Shown: piece by piece, positions 53,692 to 62,523 of the stretch
How the letters are laid out: every line of letters starts with the position of its first letter
Numbering within the stretch: position 1 is the first letter of the stretch
NCBI GenBank assembly: GCA_051861545.1
Contig: JBIMKP010000013.1
Span: forward strand, 1 to 64,000
DNA from: CAISCU01 sp051861545
GTDB lineage: Bacteria; Bacteroidota; Bacteroidia; UKL13-3
Direction: 5' to 3'
Length of the DNA: 64,000 nt
Program-made: the position numbers and the translations under genes
Notes under the pieces: generated by a model
Databases searched by the model: none
What the model was told of the DNA's origin: nothing
The model's input: only the letters and a program-made list of their open reading frames with translations

Positions 53692-54096
53692 TTATCCTTT
53701 TACAGTGAGTATGTTTCCATCTTTTGTTATAGTAAATTGCTTTAGACCTTTAGGTGCAGGTCCGCTTTTTACAGAGCCATCAATACCAAACACTGCGCTA
53801 TGGCAAGGGCAAACTAATTGATTACTACTTTTATTATGATTGACAGCGCATCCTTCATGCGTGCAGATATTTGATAGCGCTACGTATGTGCCATTGTTGT
53901 TAATTACAATTACCTTATTACTAACAACAGAGCCTCCATTGCTTAATAATGCGCTATTTGTTGACGCACTTAAATCGAGAGTAAAATTGGCTGTTGGATC
54001 TGATGTTTCCGATTTTTTGCACGATTCAAGAAAGGTGCTCATTCCTCCTGTAGCCACTGTGGCTGCAAGAAACTGTAAAAATGCTTTGCGCTCCAT
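53692..54096 (-). CDS. Rieske 2Fe-2S lipoprotein
   Basis: Starting at the Met before ERKAFLQFLAATV gives 134 aa and a lipoprotein signal (STFLESCKK); a longer frame to 54138 adds an unlikely leader. The Rieske cluster ligands are in CTHEGC (Cys, His) and CPCHSAVF (Cys, His), with the GPAPKGLKQF loop that follows in the family. It carries electrons outside the cytoplasmic membrane, but no cytochrome b partner is nearby, so it is not part of an obvious bc complex. It is a single gene convergent with the PLP enzyme. Confidence 0.92.
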   Translation of the reverse strand: MERKAFLQFLAATVATGGMSTFLESCKKSETSDPTANFTLDLSASTNSALLSNGGSVVSNKVIVINNNGTYVALSNICTHEGCAVNHNKSSNQLVCPCHSAVFGIDGSVKSGPAPKGLKQFTITKDGNILTVKG

Positions 54097-54567
54097 AAGA
54101 GTTAAATTTATTAATTCAAAACGCAAAAGATGCTTCACAGATTTTAAAAATTAAAATCAAACAGAAAAAAGACAAAATCTAGTTGTCGTAGATTTAATCA
54201 ATTAATGTTTTCAATGCAGAAATCGCAAGTAAGATTAGGTTTTAAAATGGTTTTACCTCTAAGAATATGGCTGAACTTAGATTCTAGCTGCTTTCCAATT
54301 AGAATAGTGCCAAATAATTCTTTTTGGTAGTAATTACAAAGTTGGTAAAGTTGATGTCTTTAAGTAAAAACTAGTTTTAATTTAGTCGAAAGATTTAAAA
54401 CGATTTTCCTAACAACCTTATAGTTAAACTTTTAAGAAATATTCAAATTGGTAGTTTGTAAGTGCTATTAAAATATTCAGCAAATTCAAACGAATAATAC
54501 CCAAAAAAAGAGGCTGTTACTTATTTTGTAACAGCCTCTTTTTTTTTATGCTTGGAAATTCAATTTT
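54097..54567. other. 471-bp intergenic region
   Basis: Beyond the terminator at 54503-54547 I see no gene, RNA or repeat. The stretch 54170-54500 is AT-rich with stops in every frame. Confidence 0.5.
54503..54547 (-). terminator. Terminator of the ABC1 kinase gene
   Basis: GAGGCTGTTAC and GTAACAGCCTC form a perfect 11-bp stem, extended by A/T runs, around a 7-nt loop. It lies 20 bp after the minus-strand stop at 54568. Confidence 0.9.
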
Positions 54568-55911
54568 TTAAGAAACAAAATTTTCTTCTTCATGAAATGC
54601 TAATAAATCTTTTTGCCAATCGCCCAAGCCAGTTTTAACTCTTGCTTTAAGCATATTTAACATGCTGTATAAACCAAAATAAGTTCTATTAATATATAAT
54701 GCATGCTGCGAACCACGTCCTTCTTTGCTATTTTTAAGTTCTTTCATTTTGCTAACTTCTTCACCTAGCTCATATATTTTGTCAATATAAGCATCATTTC
54801 CAAAGTCAAAAATATCGTGATTAAATGGCTCTCTTAGCAAATTCGTCATTCTTAAAAATGCATCAGTAATTACTGCTTTTGCATCTTCAGAATCATTAGG
54901 ATTGATAATTTCTTGTTGCTCCATTATCCTTTTTATGCTGCTTTCACTTTGCATAATTTCAGGTACTAGTAAAGCAAAATAATGGTAATAAAAATCTTCT
55001 GGAATTTCTTTCACACAACCAAAGTCTATGATTCCAAGTCGACCATCTTCCATCATTAAGAAGTTTCCTGGATGAGGATCTGCATGAACTGCTTTATGGA
55101 TATGAACCTGGTATTCATAAAAATTCCACATAGCCTGTCCAATTTTATCTCTAATTTCTTGTGTTGGATTTGTTTTAAGAAATTCATCTAAATGCAAACC
55201 TGGAAGCCAATCCATTACCAAAACTCTTTTCGAAGCATATTCAGCATAATATTTACTGAAAACCAAATTTGGTATGTGTGCGCACAAAGATGAAATTTCT
55301 AAAGAACGTTTGAGTTCCAATTCATAATCAGTTTCTTCAAGTAATTTTGATTCAACTTCTTTGATATACTTATCGAACTCTTTTTCACTTAATTCCAATA
55401 ACCTAAATGCGATTGGTTTTACAATTTTCAAATCACTTTTAATACTTTCTGCAACACCAGGATATTGAATTTTAATTGCCAAATCCTTTCCATCTTTTGT
55501 TGCTCTATGCACTTGTCCAATACTTGCAGCATTTGCAGCTTTCATATCAAAGGTATCAAACATTTGTTGTGGCGTTTTACCAAATTGTTTGATAAATGTT
55601 TGCACAATAAGCGGACCTGAAAGGGGAGGAGCACTATACTGGGCCATTACAAATTTGTTGGTATATTGTCGAGGAAGAACATTTTTCTCCATGCTCAACA
55701 TTTGTGCAACTTTTAAGGCCGAACCTTTTAATTCGCTTAATGCATTATAAACATCTTCTGCATTGTCTTCATGAAGTTCATCTCTACTTAATGAAGGATC
55801 AACCATTTTTTTAGAATAGTGTTTGATATAATTACCGCCAATTTGAACGCCTGTTTTTACAAAGCGCATGGCTCTTTCCACCTTACCAGAAGGTATACTA
55901 TTTTGTTCCAT
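54568..55911 (-). CDS. ABC1/UbiB-family atypical kinase (AarF-like)
   Basis: This 447-aa member of the ABC1/COQ8 protein-kinase-like family has the Ala-rich loop AANAASIGQVHRA (about 125-137), the nucleotide Lys in LAIKIQYPGVAESIKSDL, the catalytic loop HADPHPGNFLM and the metal Asp in IIDFGCVKE. The hallmark KxGQ motif reads K67-VAQ, with Ala for Gly. Family members support quinone synthesis or lipid homeostasis through ATPase activity. It follows a TetR-like regulator by 2 nt, so the two are co-transcribed. In a Bacteroidota cell, which uses menaquinone, the target is uncertain. There is no C-terminal membrane anchor, unlike UbiB. Confidence 0.92.
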   Translation of the reverse strand: MEQNSIPSGKVERAMRFVKTGVQIGGNYIKHYSKKMVDPSLSRDELHEDNAEDVYNALSELKGSALKVAQMLSMEKNVLPRQYTNKFVMAQYSAPPLSGPLIVQTFIKQFGKTPQQMFDTFDMKAANAASIGQVHRATKDGKDLAIKIQYPGVAESIKSDLKIVKPIAFRLLELSEKEFDKYIKEVESKLLEETDYELELKRSLEISSLCAHIPNLVFSKYYAEYASKRVLVMDWLPGLHLDEFLKTNPTQEIRDKIGQAMWNFYEYQVHIHKAVHADPHPGNFLMMEDGRLGIIDFGCVKEIPEDFYYHYFALLVPEIMQSESSIKRIMEQQEIINPNDSEDAKAVITDAFLRMTNLLREPFNHDIFDFGNDAYIDKIYELGEEVSKMKELKNSKEGRGSQHALYINRTYFGLYSMLNMLKARVKTGLGDWQKDLLAFHEEENFVS

Positions 55912-55913
55912 TT

Positions 55914-56540
55914 TTATCTGTTCTGAAAAAGAAATTTGCCGAATTCTAAAGCTGAGTCCAAAGGTGATTTTCCTAACATATCAAAACTCAGGTTTATACT
56001 TCTTTCAATTGCTTCATCTGTTTTTTCGAAAGCTTTACTGTGGTCTTTCATCCAAAAATTGGTGATAAACATAAAGTTCAACCACAATGCATCTACATAT
56101 TTATCACTTAAATACTTTCTGTCAACTACCTCATTTGTGTCGATTGCAGTTGAAAGTATTGGTTTTATTGAATTACTAAATGCCTCTTTTAAAGGTTTAA
56201 TGTAAGCAGGCATTTTTGGTGGAAAATGATGATCGCGTTCATACAAAAAGTTGACAAAACTTCTGTTCCCTTTTAAGTTTTCAATCCACATAAAAAACAA
56301 GGACAATACCTTTTCGCGAGCAGAATAAGTATTAAATACTTCTGCACTTCCTGCTTGTTCGGTTGTTTTATTCCACCATTCAGCAAAAATTTCAGTTTCT
56401 AATGATTCTAGTGAAGAAAATTCATTGTAAAACTCAGTTTCTGTAATTTCAGCAGATTTGGCAAATAAATAAACAGATTCAGGTGTTTTGTTTGCATCCA
56501 GTGTTTGACTGATATACAATTCCATCAGTTTAGTTTTCAT
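55914..56540 (-). CDS. TetR-like transcriptional regulator
   Basis: The 208-aa protein has an N-terminal helix-turn-helix of the TetR type (about 8-55: TPESVYLFAKSAEITETEFYNEFSSLESLETEIF) and an all-helical ligand domain. The DNA-binding helix is weakly conserved, as in other Bacteroidota TetR proteins that pair with ABC1 kinases. It is encoded 2 nt before the kinase gene and would repress this unit until a lipid-like ligand binds; that role is inferred from family and position. It is divergent from the VWA gene, with 58 bp between starts. Confidence 0.82.
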   Translation of the reverse strand: MKTKLMELYISQTLDANKTPESVYLFAKSAEITETEFYNEFSSLESLETEIFAEWWNKTTEQAGSAEVFNTYSAREKVLSLFFMWIENLKGNRSFVNFLYERDHHFPPKMPAYIKPLKEAFSNSIKPILSTAIDTNEVVDRKYLSDKYVDALWLNFMFITNFWMKDHSKAFEKTDEAIERSINLSFDMLGKSPLDSALEFGKFLFQNR

Positions 56541-56562
56541 ATAAATTTAAACCTCAATTATG

Positions 56563-56591
56563 TTGCTTTTGTTTTAGTCGACGTATATTTG
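56563..56591 (+). promoter_or_regulatory. Bacteroidota promoter for the VWA-maf operon
   Basis: TTG (56563-56565), an 18-bp spacer and TATATTTG (56584-56591) match the -33/-7 consensus. The ATG at 56599 is only 7 bp beyond, so the mRNA has almost no leader. Confidence 0.6.
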
Positions 56592-56598
56592 ACAACTC

Positions 56599-57747
56599 AT
56601 GAAGTTTTTACGTTTTTCAATTTTAATTATTATTTCACTTTTATCTTTTAGCTCAATTGCACAAACATTTGAGATACAGGAAGGTGATACCATTAATTTA
56701 ACTTTAGCTAGTGGTAAAAAGCATGGTTTCTGGAGATATTTCTGGGCCAATGGCGATTTAAAGTATGAGGTATATTACGAAAATGGTGAGAAAGAGGGTT
56801 TAGAAATTAAGTATTACGATGTTCAAGATTGTATTGAATTTAGTAATACTTACCAAAAAGGAACTTTAAATGGTCCTAGTCTCACTTTTTTTCCTAATTG
56901 TAGTACCAGAACAGAGGAGATTTATGTAGGTGGTCAAAAAAATGGTTATGAACGAAATTTCGATCAAGGTGGTTTTTTATTAACTGAAGGTCAGTTTGTA
57001 AAAGGTGAATTGGTTGGAAGTTACGCCCACTTCGATAAAAAAGGAATTGTAACTTATGAGAGTCCTACAAAAGAAACTACTTTAAAATTCGACAAATTTC
57101 TTACTGGTGAATATAAAATTAGGGATTCAACAATTTTTAAAGTATTTGATAGAAATCCCCAATGGAAAAAAGTATTATTAGTTGTTGATATGACTGGCTC
57201 TATGTTTCCATACATAGGACAATTGCTGGTTTGGTTTAAAAAGACATTTGAAGATGGCAAGATTAAATACTATGCTTTATTTAATGATGGTGATAATTTA
57301 GCTGATGAAAAAAAGGTAGTTGGTAGAACGGGCGGTGTGCATACTTATGAAGCTAAAGACTATAAAAAGCTTAAAAAAGATATTGAAGATGTTAGAAAAT
57401 TAGGTGAAGGTGGTGATGATCCAGAAAATGATTTAGAAGCAGTAACTGCAGCCATGATTGCTTATAGAGATTATGCAGATATTGTTCTTTTAGCAGATGA
57501 TAGTCAGGTGCGTGATATGATGCTTTTGCGCAGAATCAGAAAACCGATACATATTATATTGTGTGGAACTAAAAAAGGTGTTAACGACCAATACCTCAAA
57601 ATTGCTTACCAGACAAAAGGTTCGATTCATACAGCCAATACCGATGTTGATATGAAAAAGGTAAAAGAGGGTGATGAGGTAATTATTGAAAAAGATATCT
57701 TCAAATTTAAAAACGGTCAATTCGAATGGGTTGATGTGATGGATTAA
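56599..57747 (+). CDS. Secreted protein with YwqK-like repeats and a VWA domain
   Basis: The 382-aa protein has a signal peptide (1-21, SSIAQ), four or five MORN/YwqK-like repeats (about 38-160: GKKHGFWRYFWANGDLKYEVYY, then KGTLNGPSLTFF and KNGYERNFDQGG), and a von Willebrand A domain (about 190-345) with the MIDAS site D197-MTGSM. Repeats of the MORN type usually make flat binding surfaces, and VWA domains bind partners through a metal. The two together in one exported protein are unusual, and no function is known to me. maf follows after 1 nt, so the two are in one operon. Confidence 0.85.
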   Translation: MKFLRFSILIIISLLSFSSIAQTFEIQEGDTINLTLASGKKHGFWRYFWANGDLKYEVYYENGEKEGLEIKYYDVQDCIEFSNTYQKGTLNGPSLTFFPNCSTRTEEIYVGGQKNGYERNFDQGGFLLTEGQFVKGELVGSYAHFDKKGIVTYESPTKETTLKFDKFLTGEYKIRDSTIFKVFDRNPQWKKVLLVVDMTGSMFPYIGQLLVWFKKTFEDGKIKYYALFNDGDNLADEKKVVGRTGGVHTYEAKDYKKLKKDIEDVRKLGEGGDDPENDLEAVTAAMIAYRDYADIVLLADDSQVRDMMLLRRIRKPIHIILCGTKKGVNDQYLKIAYQTKGSIHTANTDVDMKKVKEGDEVIIEKDIFKFKNGQFEWVDVMD

Positions 57748-57748
57748 T

Positions 57749-58318
57749 ATGGAAATTATTCTTGCTTCTAAGTCGCCGCGCCGACAAGAACTTATAAAAG
57801 GATTGGAGCTTCAATACAAAGTTTTTACTTACGACGTTGATGAGAGTTTTGATGCTAGTTTAAAACAAGCTGAAATTCCTGAGTACTTGGCAAAAAAGAA
57901 AGCAATGGCTTATGAAGAGATTATTCAGCCTAATGAAGTTTTAATTACCGCAGATACTGTGGTTTGGGTAAACGATAAAGTTTTAAATAAACCCGAATCT
58001 GAAAAGGAAGCCTTAGAAATGCTACAAACTATTTCGGGTAAAATGCATGAGGTTTATACTGGAGTTTGTATTAGAACCCATTCACAAATACATGTTTTTT
58101 CTGAAAGAACTGAAGTGTTTTGTAATGAAATGTCGGATGACGATTTATGGTATTACATAAAAAATTATCGACCATTTGACAAAGCCGGTTCCTATGGAAT
58201 TCAGGATTGGTTTGGATATTCTGCAGTAGAAAAAATTAATGGTTGTTTTTACAATGTAATGGGTTTGCCGGTAAACAGATTGAAAAAAGAGTTAAGAAAA
58301 ATGGCTTTAATTAGCTGA
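57749..58318 (+). CDS. maf: Maf-family nucleotide pyrophosphatase
   Basis: This 189-aa protein starts IILASKSPRRQELIKGL, the Maf signature. It has the catalytic acidic residue in LITADTVVWVN and the substrate block RPFDKAGSYGIQ. Members hydrolyse non-canonical or dNTP/UTP/CTP nucleotides and are linked to arrest of septum formation. It follows the VWA gene by 1 nt, and its 3' end overlaps the convergent small membrane protein gene by 12 nt. Of the two Bacteroidota variants, it resembles the dTTP/UTP type by its length, but specificity is not certain. Confidence 0.95.
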   Translation: MEIILASKSPRRQELIKGLELQYKVFTYDVDESFDASLKQAEIPEYLAKKKAMAYEEIIQPNEVLITADTVVWVNDKVLNKPESEKEALEMLQTISGKMHEVYTGVCIRTHSQIHVFSERTEVFCNEMSDDDLWYYIKNYRPFDKAGSYGIQDWFGYSAVEKINGCFYNVMGLPVNRLKKELRKMALIS

Positions 58319-58648
58319 TTTCAATTTTGTAATATTTTCTTTCCACCTTGCAAGTATGAATAATGCAGGAGGAATTGCAAACAATAAAAATGTGGTTCCT
58401 AATGGTAGATCTCCATTAAAAAAGAAATGAAACAGATAGTAGAGTGCTATAACGCCAAGACTTACTGCAGCTCCTGTTACATCATACATCCAACTTAAAA
58501 TATAGGAAGACAGCAAAACGCATGGGAATAAAATAAACAAAAACCATCCTTTAAAATCAAGATTCATAATGGTTTCGGTATTAAAAAATCCAACTAAAAA
58601 AAACATTCCAATTAAGGAGCAAATTCTTGCAAGCCAGCGAAAACTCAT
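58307..58648 (-). CDS. Small integral membrane protein, hypothetical
   Basis: The 113-aa protein has three or four hydrophobic helices (LIGMFFLVGFFN, FILFPCVLLSSYILSWMY, GVIALYYLFHFFFN and FLLFAIPPALFILAR) and a basic tail. No family is recognised. It overlaps the end of maf by 12 nt on the opposite strand. Confidence 0.65.
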   Translation of the reverse strand: MSFRWLARICSLIGMFFLVGFFNTETIMNLDFKGWFLFILFPCVLLSSYILSWMYDVTGAAVSLGVIALYYLFHFFFNGDLPLGTTFLLFAIPPALFILARWKENITKLKSAN

Positions 58649-58858
58649 ATTTCAATTTTTATTCAAGATAAACTTTTGAATCAAAATACATCGTTTTTTT
58701 TATAAACCAGTGAATTAGACTTTAGATTTTTGGTTAAAACATTCGATTTTTTGATTCAAAACAATAATTTAGATTAAAAAAATGTGATATTTTATTTTTT
58801 TTTAATTTTTGATAGTTAGTTATCAATGTTTTAACTTACTTCGAAGAAAATATTTTGT

Positions 58859-59677
58859 ATGAAGAAAATTATACTTCTTTTGATTTTGTGTAATGGACTT
58901 TTTTATCACGTTCAAGCACAAAAGAAAATTCAACCTGCTGCACCTAAGCCGGCTACCACAGCGCCAACTCAGCCTAAAGGACCAGTGCCTTATTTGTTAA
59001 AGAAAGATTTTGAAACAATTCAAACAGAATTAAATGCCAAAATTAAATCTGCAAACGAACAGGCTGCCGCGGCCAAACAAGCTGTTAATTCAAAGATGGG
59101 TCAGGTTTCAGAATTAAATAATAAAATGCAACAAGTTGAAGAAATTCTAAATTCAGCTAATTTCAAAATTAGTTTGCAATCAGATTCTTTGAAAAGTACT
59201 CACATGCTAATTGAAGAATTACAAGCAGAAGAAAAAGCACATTTTGAAATGTTACAAGCTGAAAATGCTTCCTTAAAAAGCAAAGACACAACTTTAATGA
59301 TTGTTATTGGCGTATTGGGTTTAGTAATTATTGGCTTGCTATTCTGGCAAATTGGAGGTTTAAAAAACAGTGTTTCATCTCAGATTAAATCGAGCAATTC
59401 TAGAATGGAATCTGATTTAAACAAATTAGACCAAGAAAATAGAGAAGCAATTAACAGTGCAAGCACAAAAATGCAAGGAGAATTAAATTACCTTAGAGGT
59501 GATATTAATTCAAGTCAAACAAGAAACTTGGCTGCATTACAATCAACTTTAACAGAACGTGCTAATACTGATAAAGAATCATTGACTAATCAACTAATAG
59601 CTTTACACGAGCAATTAGATCAATTAAAGGAGCAAGTTAAAGAATTGGCAAATAGACCAATTGAGCCCAAAGCTTAA
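58859..59677 (+). CDS. Coiled-coil membrane protein, hypothetical
   Basis: The 272-aa protein has a signal peptide (1-21, FYHVQAQ), a Pro/Thr-rich spacer (23-45: PAAPKPATTAPTQPKG), a long coiled coil (about 50-135), one membrane helix (about 143-163: LMIVIGVLGLVIIGLLFWQI) and a second coiled coil (about 165-270) rich in Gln, Ser, Asn and Leu. The membrane helix in the middle puts the two coiled coils on opposite sides of the inner membrane, if the first segment is cleaved. No enzyme domain is visible. It is a single gene with a terminator at 59703-59742. Confidence 0.8.
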   Translation: MKKIILLLILCNGLFYHVQAQKKIQPAAPKPATTAPTQPKGPVPYLLKKDFETIQTELNAKIKSANEQAAAAKQAVNSKMGQVSELNNKMQQVEEILNSANFKISLQSDSLKSTHMLIEELQAEEKAHFEMLQAENASLKSKDTTLMIVIGVLGLVIIGLLFWQIGGLKNSVSSQIKSSNSRMESDLNKLDQENREAINSASTKMQGELNYLRGDINSSQTRNLAALQSTLTERANTDKESLTNQLIALHEQLDQLKEQVKELANRPIEPKA

Positions 59678-59702
59678 TAAATAATAATAATATTTAAATA
59701 TC

Positions 59703-59742
59703 AGAAGGGGTGTATTTTCAGGAATGAAAGTACACCCCTTCT
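59703..59742. terminator. Bidirectional terminator after the coiled-coil gene
   Basis: AGAAGGGGTGTA pairs perfectly with TACACCCCTTCT (12 bp) between the convergent coiled-coil and Ppx/GppA genes. It lies 25 bp after the plus-strand stop, and its right arm enters the 3' end of the minus-strand gene. Confidence 0.85.
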
Positions 59743-60629
59743 TTTAGGGCGTAATCAGAACAAATCATCCTTTTTATTTGTGTATGTTTTAAAACAAAAT
59801 CAATCAAAACACAAGCGACGACAATATACTCTTGTCTGAATTCAACCAAATTTTTAAGACTTTTTCTGGAAGTGATATTAGAATGAATAATCATATCTAG
59901 AAACTTCATTAAATCTTGTTCTTCAACTTCTTTAGCGTTTAGACTTAAAGCTTTGCAATTAGAAGAAAAGTCCCCTTCAATAATTTGCCACATCGATTCA
60001 AAACTGCCAGCTGAGCCAATCAAACCTTTAATTGGGAATAGTTTAATTTGATCAAATAAGGGTTTTAGTTTTTCAGATAAATACAGATTTATTTCGCTTA
60101 TTTCTTCACTTAAAATGGGGTCATGTTTTTTGAATTTTTCATGTAAACGAATAGCTCCCACTTCAAAACTTTGTTTCCAATAATATTGCTCTTTATTTCC
60201 AATAATGAATTCAACACTACCTCCACCAATATCCATAATTAAGTAATTCTCACCTTGAAAATCGAAGGAATTTCTCACTCCATAATAAATATATTCCGCT
60301 TCTAAATCTCCTGAAATAGATTCAATTTGGATTTGAAAATTTTCATCTACTTGCTTTATAAAATCATTTCCATTTTTAGCATTCCTAATAGCTGAAGTGG
60401 CAAAAGCACTTATATTGTCAATAGGATATTGGTTTAAAATTTGTTTGAATTTTGCAAGAACTACAAAAGCTCTATTAAATGCTTCAGGTGTAATTTGGTT
60501 CTCTTGAATCCCTCCTTTGCCTAACATTACTGGCTCTTCTAATGAAACCAAAATTCCCTTTTCTTTTTGTTTGATATCTCCAATTAGTAAATTAAAGGTA
60601 TTGGTTCCTAAATCGATGACAGCTTTCAT
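59718..60629 (-). CDS. Ppx/GppA-family exopolyphosphatase
   Basis: The 303-aa protein belongs to the ASKHA-fold phosphatases. It has phosphate-1 IDLGTNTFNLLIGD at the start, FATSAIRNAKNG, phosphate-2 LIMDIGGGSVEFIIG (about 130-145) and the adenosine-like loop KGLIGSAGSFE. Members release phosphate from polyphosphate or convert pppGpp to ppGpp. The protein is the short form of about 300 aa, without the C-terminal HD domain of E. coli Ppx. It is a single gene with no polyphosphate kinase nearby. Confidence 0.95.
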   Translation of the reverse strand: MKAVIDLGTNTFNLLIGDIKQKEKGILVSLEEPVMLGKGGIQENQITPEAFNRAFVVLAKFKQILNQYPIDNISAFATSAIRNAKNGNDFIKQVDENFQIQIESISGDLEAEYIYYGVRNSFDFQGENYLIMDIGGGSVEFIIGNKEQYYWKQSFEVGAIRLHEKFKKHDPILSEEISEINLYLSEKLKPLFDQIKLFPIKGLIGSAGSFESMWQIIEGDFSSNCKALSLNAKEVEEQDLMKFLDMIIHSNITSRKSLKNLVEFRQEYIVVACVLIDFVLKHTQIKRMICSDYALKEGVYFHS

Positions 60630-60760
60630 TCAAAATTTAATTACAAATGTGGAGTAAGAATTTTTGAAAATGATGTATTAAAAGCATTCATCAATAGCTC
60701 AAAATATCAGTTTTCAAATTGAAATTCGAATTTAGATTAAATAAGAAAAATAGGCACAAA

Positions 60761-60792
60761 AAAAGAGGTTACCAATGAAGGTAGCCTCTTTT
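60761..60792 (-). terminator. Terminator of the small lipoprotein gene
   Basis: AAAAGAGGTTACC pairs with GGTAGCCTCTTTT apart from one T-G position. It lies 17 bp after the minus-strand stop at 60809. Confidence 0.85.
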
Positions 60793-60808
60793 AAAAATAA
60801 AAATTTAA

Positions 60809-61288
60809 CTATTTATTAGAATATGTAGAAGTTAGAGTATAAGTTGTACCTGCAGTTCCTCCTAAAATTGCTCCATCAACTTGAACACTTGTTTTTAAGG
60901 TAGTTGCATCTAATTGTATGACATTAAAAACTTGATCATCATATTTATATTGAGTTTCATTATTCAAAAATGACCATGTGAAATTTGTAGATTGAGGGTC
61001 AGCTGGGTCACATTTAGTTGCACCTTCATCTGCTACACCCGTTCCGCCTGTATTGAATTTTTCAGTGTCGTCTTTACCACATTCTTTCATTGAAGCATAT
61101 AGGTCGGTTATTGTTGGCCCACCTGGTATCGGTGTAATACCAGGATTAATAACCAATGCATTCATTTTCCATGTTTTTGCCGTTAATAATTCTGATTTTG
61201 TTTTTGTTTCTGATTTTGTTTCTTCTTTTTTACAAGATGAAACTGTTAAAAAGGCAAAAGCCACAGCCATTAAGGTAATTTTTTTCAT
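60809..61288 (-). CDS. Small lipocalin-like lipoprotein, hypothetical
   Basis: The 159-aa protein has a lipoprotein signal (FLTVSSCKKEE, Cys at about 19) and then a beta-rich domain starting SELLTAKTWKMNALVI, with the Trp typical of lipocalin-like Bacteroidota lipoproteins, and CGKDDTEKFNTGG...GATKCDP, whose two Cys may form a disulfide. The end TYTLTSTYSNK is a strand that closes the barrel in relatives. No ligand is known. It is a single gene with its own terminator. Confidence 0.78.
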   Translation of the reverse strand: MKKITLMAVAFAFLTVSSCKKEETKSETKTKSELLTAKTWKMNALVINPGITPIPGGPTITDLYASMKECGKDDTEKFNTGGTGVADEGATKCDPADPQSTNFTWSFLNNETQYKYDDQVFNVIQLDATTLKTSVQVDGAILGGTAGTTYTLTSTYSNK

Positions 61289-61370
61289 GTATTATTTTGG
61301 TTTAAATTGAAATCACAATATACCAATATTCGTGCCACAAACAAATTTGCATACTCTATGTTTTTAGGTT

Positions 61371-61649
61371 ATGACAAGTTTTAGCGATGAAGAGATTGAT
61401 AGAATTATAGAGATGGCTTGGGAAGATAGAACCCCATTTGAGGCAATAAAAATGCAATTCGGCATTAGTGAATCGGATGTGATTCATTTGATGAGAAATC
61501 AATTAAAACCAGCATCATGGAGAAGGTGGCGTAAACGCGTGAATTCCGGTGTTTCACAAAAACACTTAAAGAAACGTAATCCGGAAATTGATAGATTTAA
61601 ATGCAATTTGCAAAGACAAATTACTATGAATAAGATTTCGAAGAGATAA
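61371..61649 (+). CDS. TIGR03643-family small protein
   Basis: This 92-aa basic protein matches the TIGR03643 pattern: EIDRIIEMAWEDRTPFEAI, then FGISESDVIHLMRNQLKPASWRRWRKRV, with a Lys/Arg tail KHLKKR. It has a helix-turn-helix-like first half, which suggests DNA or RNA binding. Function unknown. The start ATG lies 51 bp upstream of any other candidate and keeps the full motif. Confidence 0.88.
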   Translation: MTSFSDEEIDRIIEMAWEDRTPFEAIKMQFGISESDVIHLMRNQLKPASWRRWRKRVNSGVSQKHLKKRNPEIDRFKCNLQRQITMNKISKR

Positions 61650-61802
61650 TTTTAAGTATTAAATTCAATTTACTTGAAAATTAAAAGATTAAAGAAATTA
61701 AACTAAGTTCTAATTTATGTAGTTTATTAAAATAAATTTCTACTTGATAGAATCTTTTATACTTATTAATTTAGAAATTAATTTTGATAAAACTCAAGAA
61801 TT

Positions 61803-62009
61803 ATGATAGTTGAAAGAACAAATGAAGACTTAATAACAATTACAGTTTCGTCGACTGTAGATGTTTATGGGCTTCAACGATTGATTGACAACGTTAAATA
61901 TCTTGAAGCTACATCAAAAAGCAAAGTCAAACAAGTCGATATTGACAAACTTGCAGATGAAATTAATAATAATTGGTGGGAAAAGAATCGAAATAGATTT
62001 ATTAAGTGA
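61803..62009 (+). CDS. Antitoxin of a PIN-type toxin-antitoxin pair
   Basis: The 68-aa acidic/basic protein has a beta-rich start (MIVERTNEDLITITVSSTVD) followed by a helical C terminus (VDIDKLADEINNNWWEKNRNRF), as expected of a small antitoxin whose tail wraps the toxin. It overlaps the PIN gene's GTG start by 4 nt, the usual antitoxin-first layout. I cannot match the N terminus to a named DNA-binding fold, so identification rests mainly on gene order. Confidence 0.75.
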   Translation: MIVERTNEDLITITVSSTVDVYGLQRLIDNVKYLEATSKSKVKQVDIDKLADEINNNWWEKNRNRFIK

Positions 62010-62458
62010 AACTAATTGTTAATGCCAATATTATTTTTAGTGGGATTTTAAATTCCAATGGTAAAATAGGAGACTTATTGATTAATTCGAAAAAATTCAT
62101 TGAGTTAATTGCTCCTGATTTTTTGCGTTTAGAAATTTATAATCATTATCCTAAATTATGTAAAATTTCGAAGATGTCTGAGGAGCAAGTTCGAGAAGCT
62201 GAATTCCAAATTTATAAAGGAATTAAATTTATTTCTGAGGAACAGATTAAACTAGGTGCTTGGAAAGATGCCGAAAAGCTTGTTTTAGATATCGACCCAA
62301 AGGATACACATTATATTGCCTATTCTAAGCATTTTCGTTGTAAACTCTGGAGTGGTGATAAGGCATTAATGATTGGACTTAGGAAGAAAGGATTCAAAAA
62401 TATTATTTCTACGGAAGAGCTTTATGATTGGAGAAAGAAAAAAGAATCAGGTTTTTGA
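62006..62458 (+). CDS. PIN-domain toxin (first catalytic Asp replaced by Asn)
   Basis: The 150-aa protein follows the PIN fold: a first strand with KLIVNANIIFSGIL, a middle helix region, and the acidic pair late in the chain in DIDPKDTHYIAYSKHF and LWSGDKALMIGLRKKG. PIN toxins are metal-dependent ribonucleases. Here residue 6 is Asn, where family members have the first metal-binding Asp (VDANI). The others look intact. It begins with GTG 62006, overlapping the antitoxin by 4 nt. The change could make it inactive, or it may be normal for this subgroup. Confidence 0.82.
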   Translation: MKLIVNANIIFSGILNSNGKIGDLLINSKKFIELIAPDFLRLEIYNHYPKLCKISKMSEEQVREAEFQIYKGIKFISEEQIKLGAWKDAEKLVLDIDPKDTHYIAYSKHFRCKLWSGDKALMIGLRKKGFKNIISTEELYDWRKKKESGF

Positions 62459-62523
62459 AAGGAAGTAAAAGGAGTATTAGGTTCTCATTATTAAGTTCTA
62501 AAACACAAAATTTTTGCATAAAA

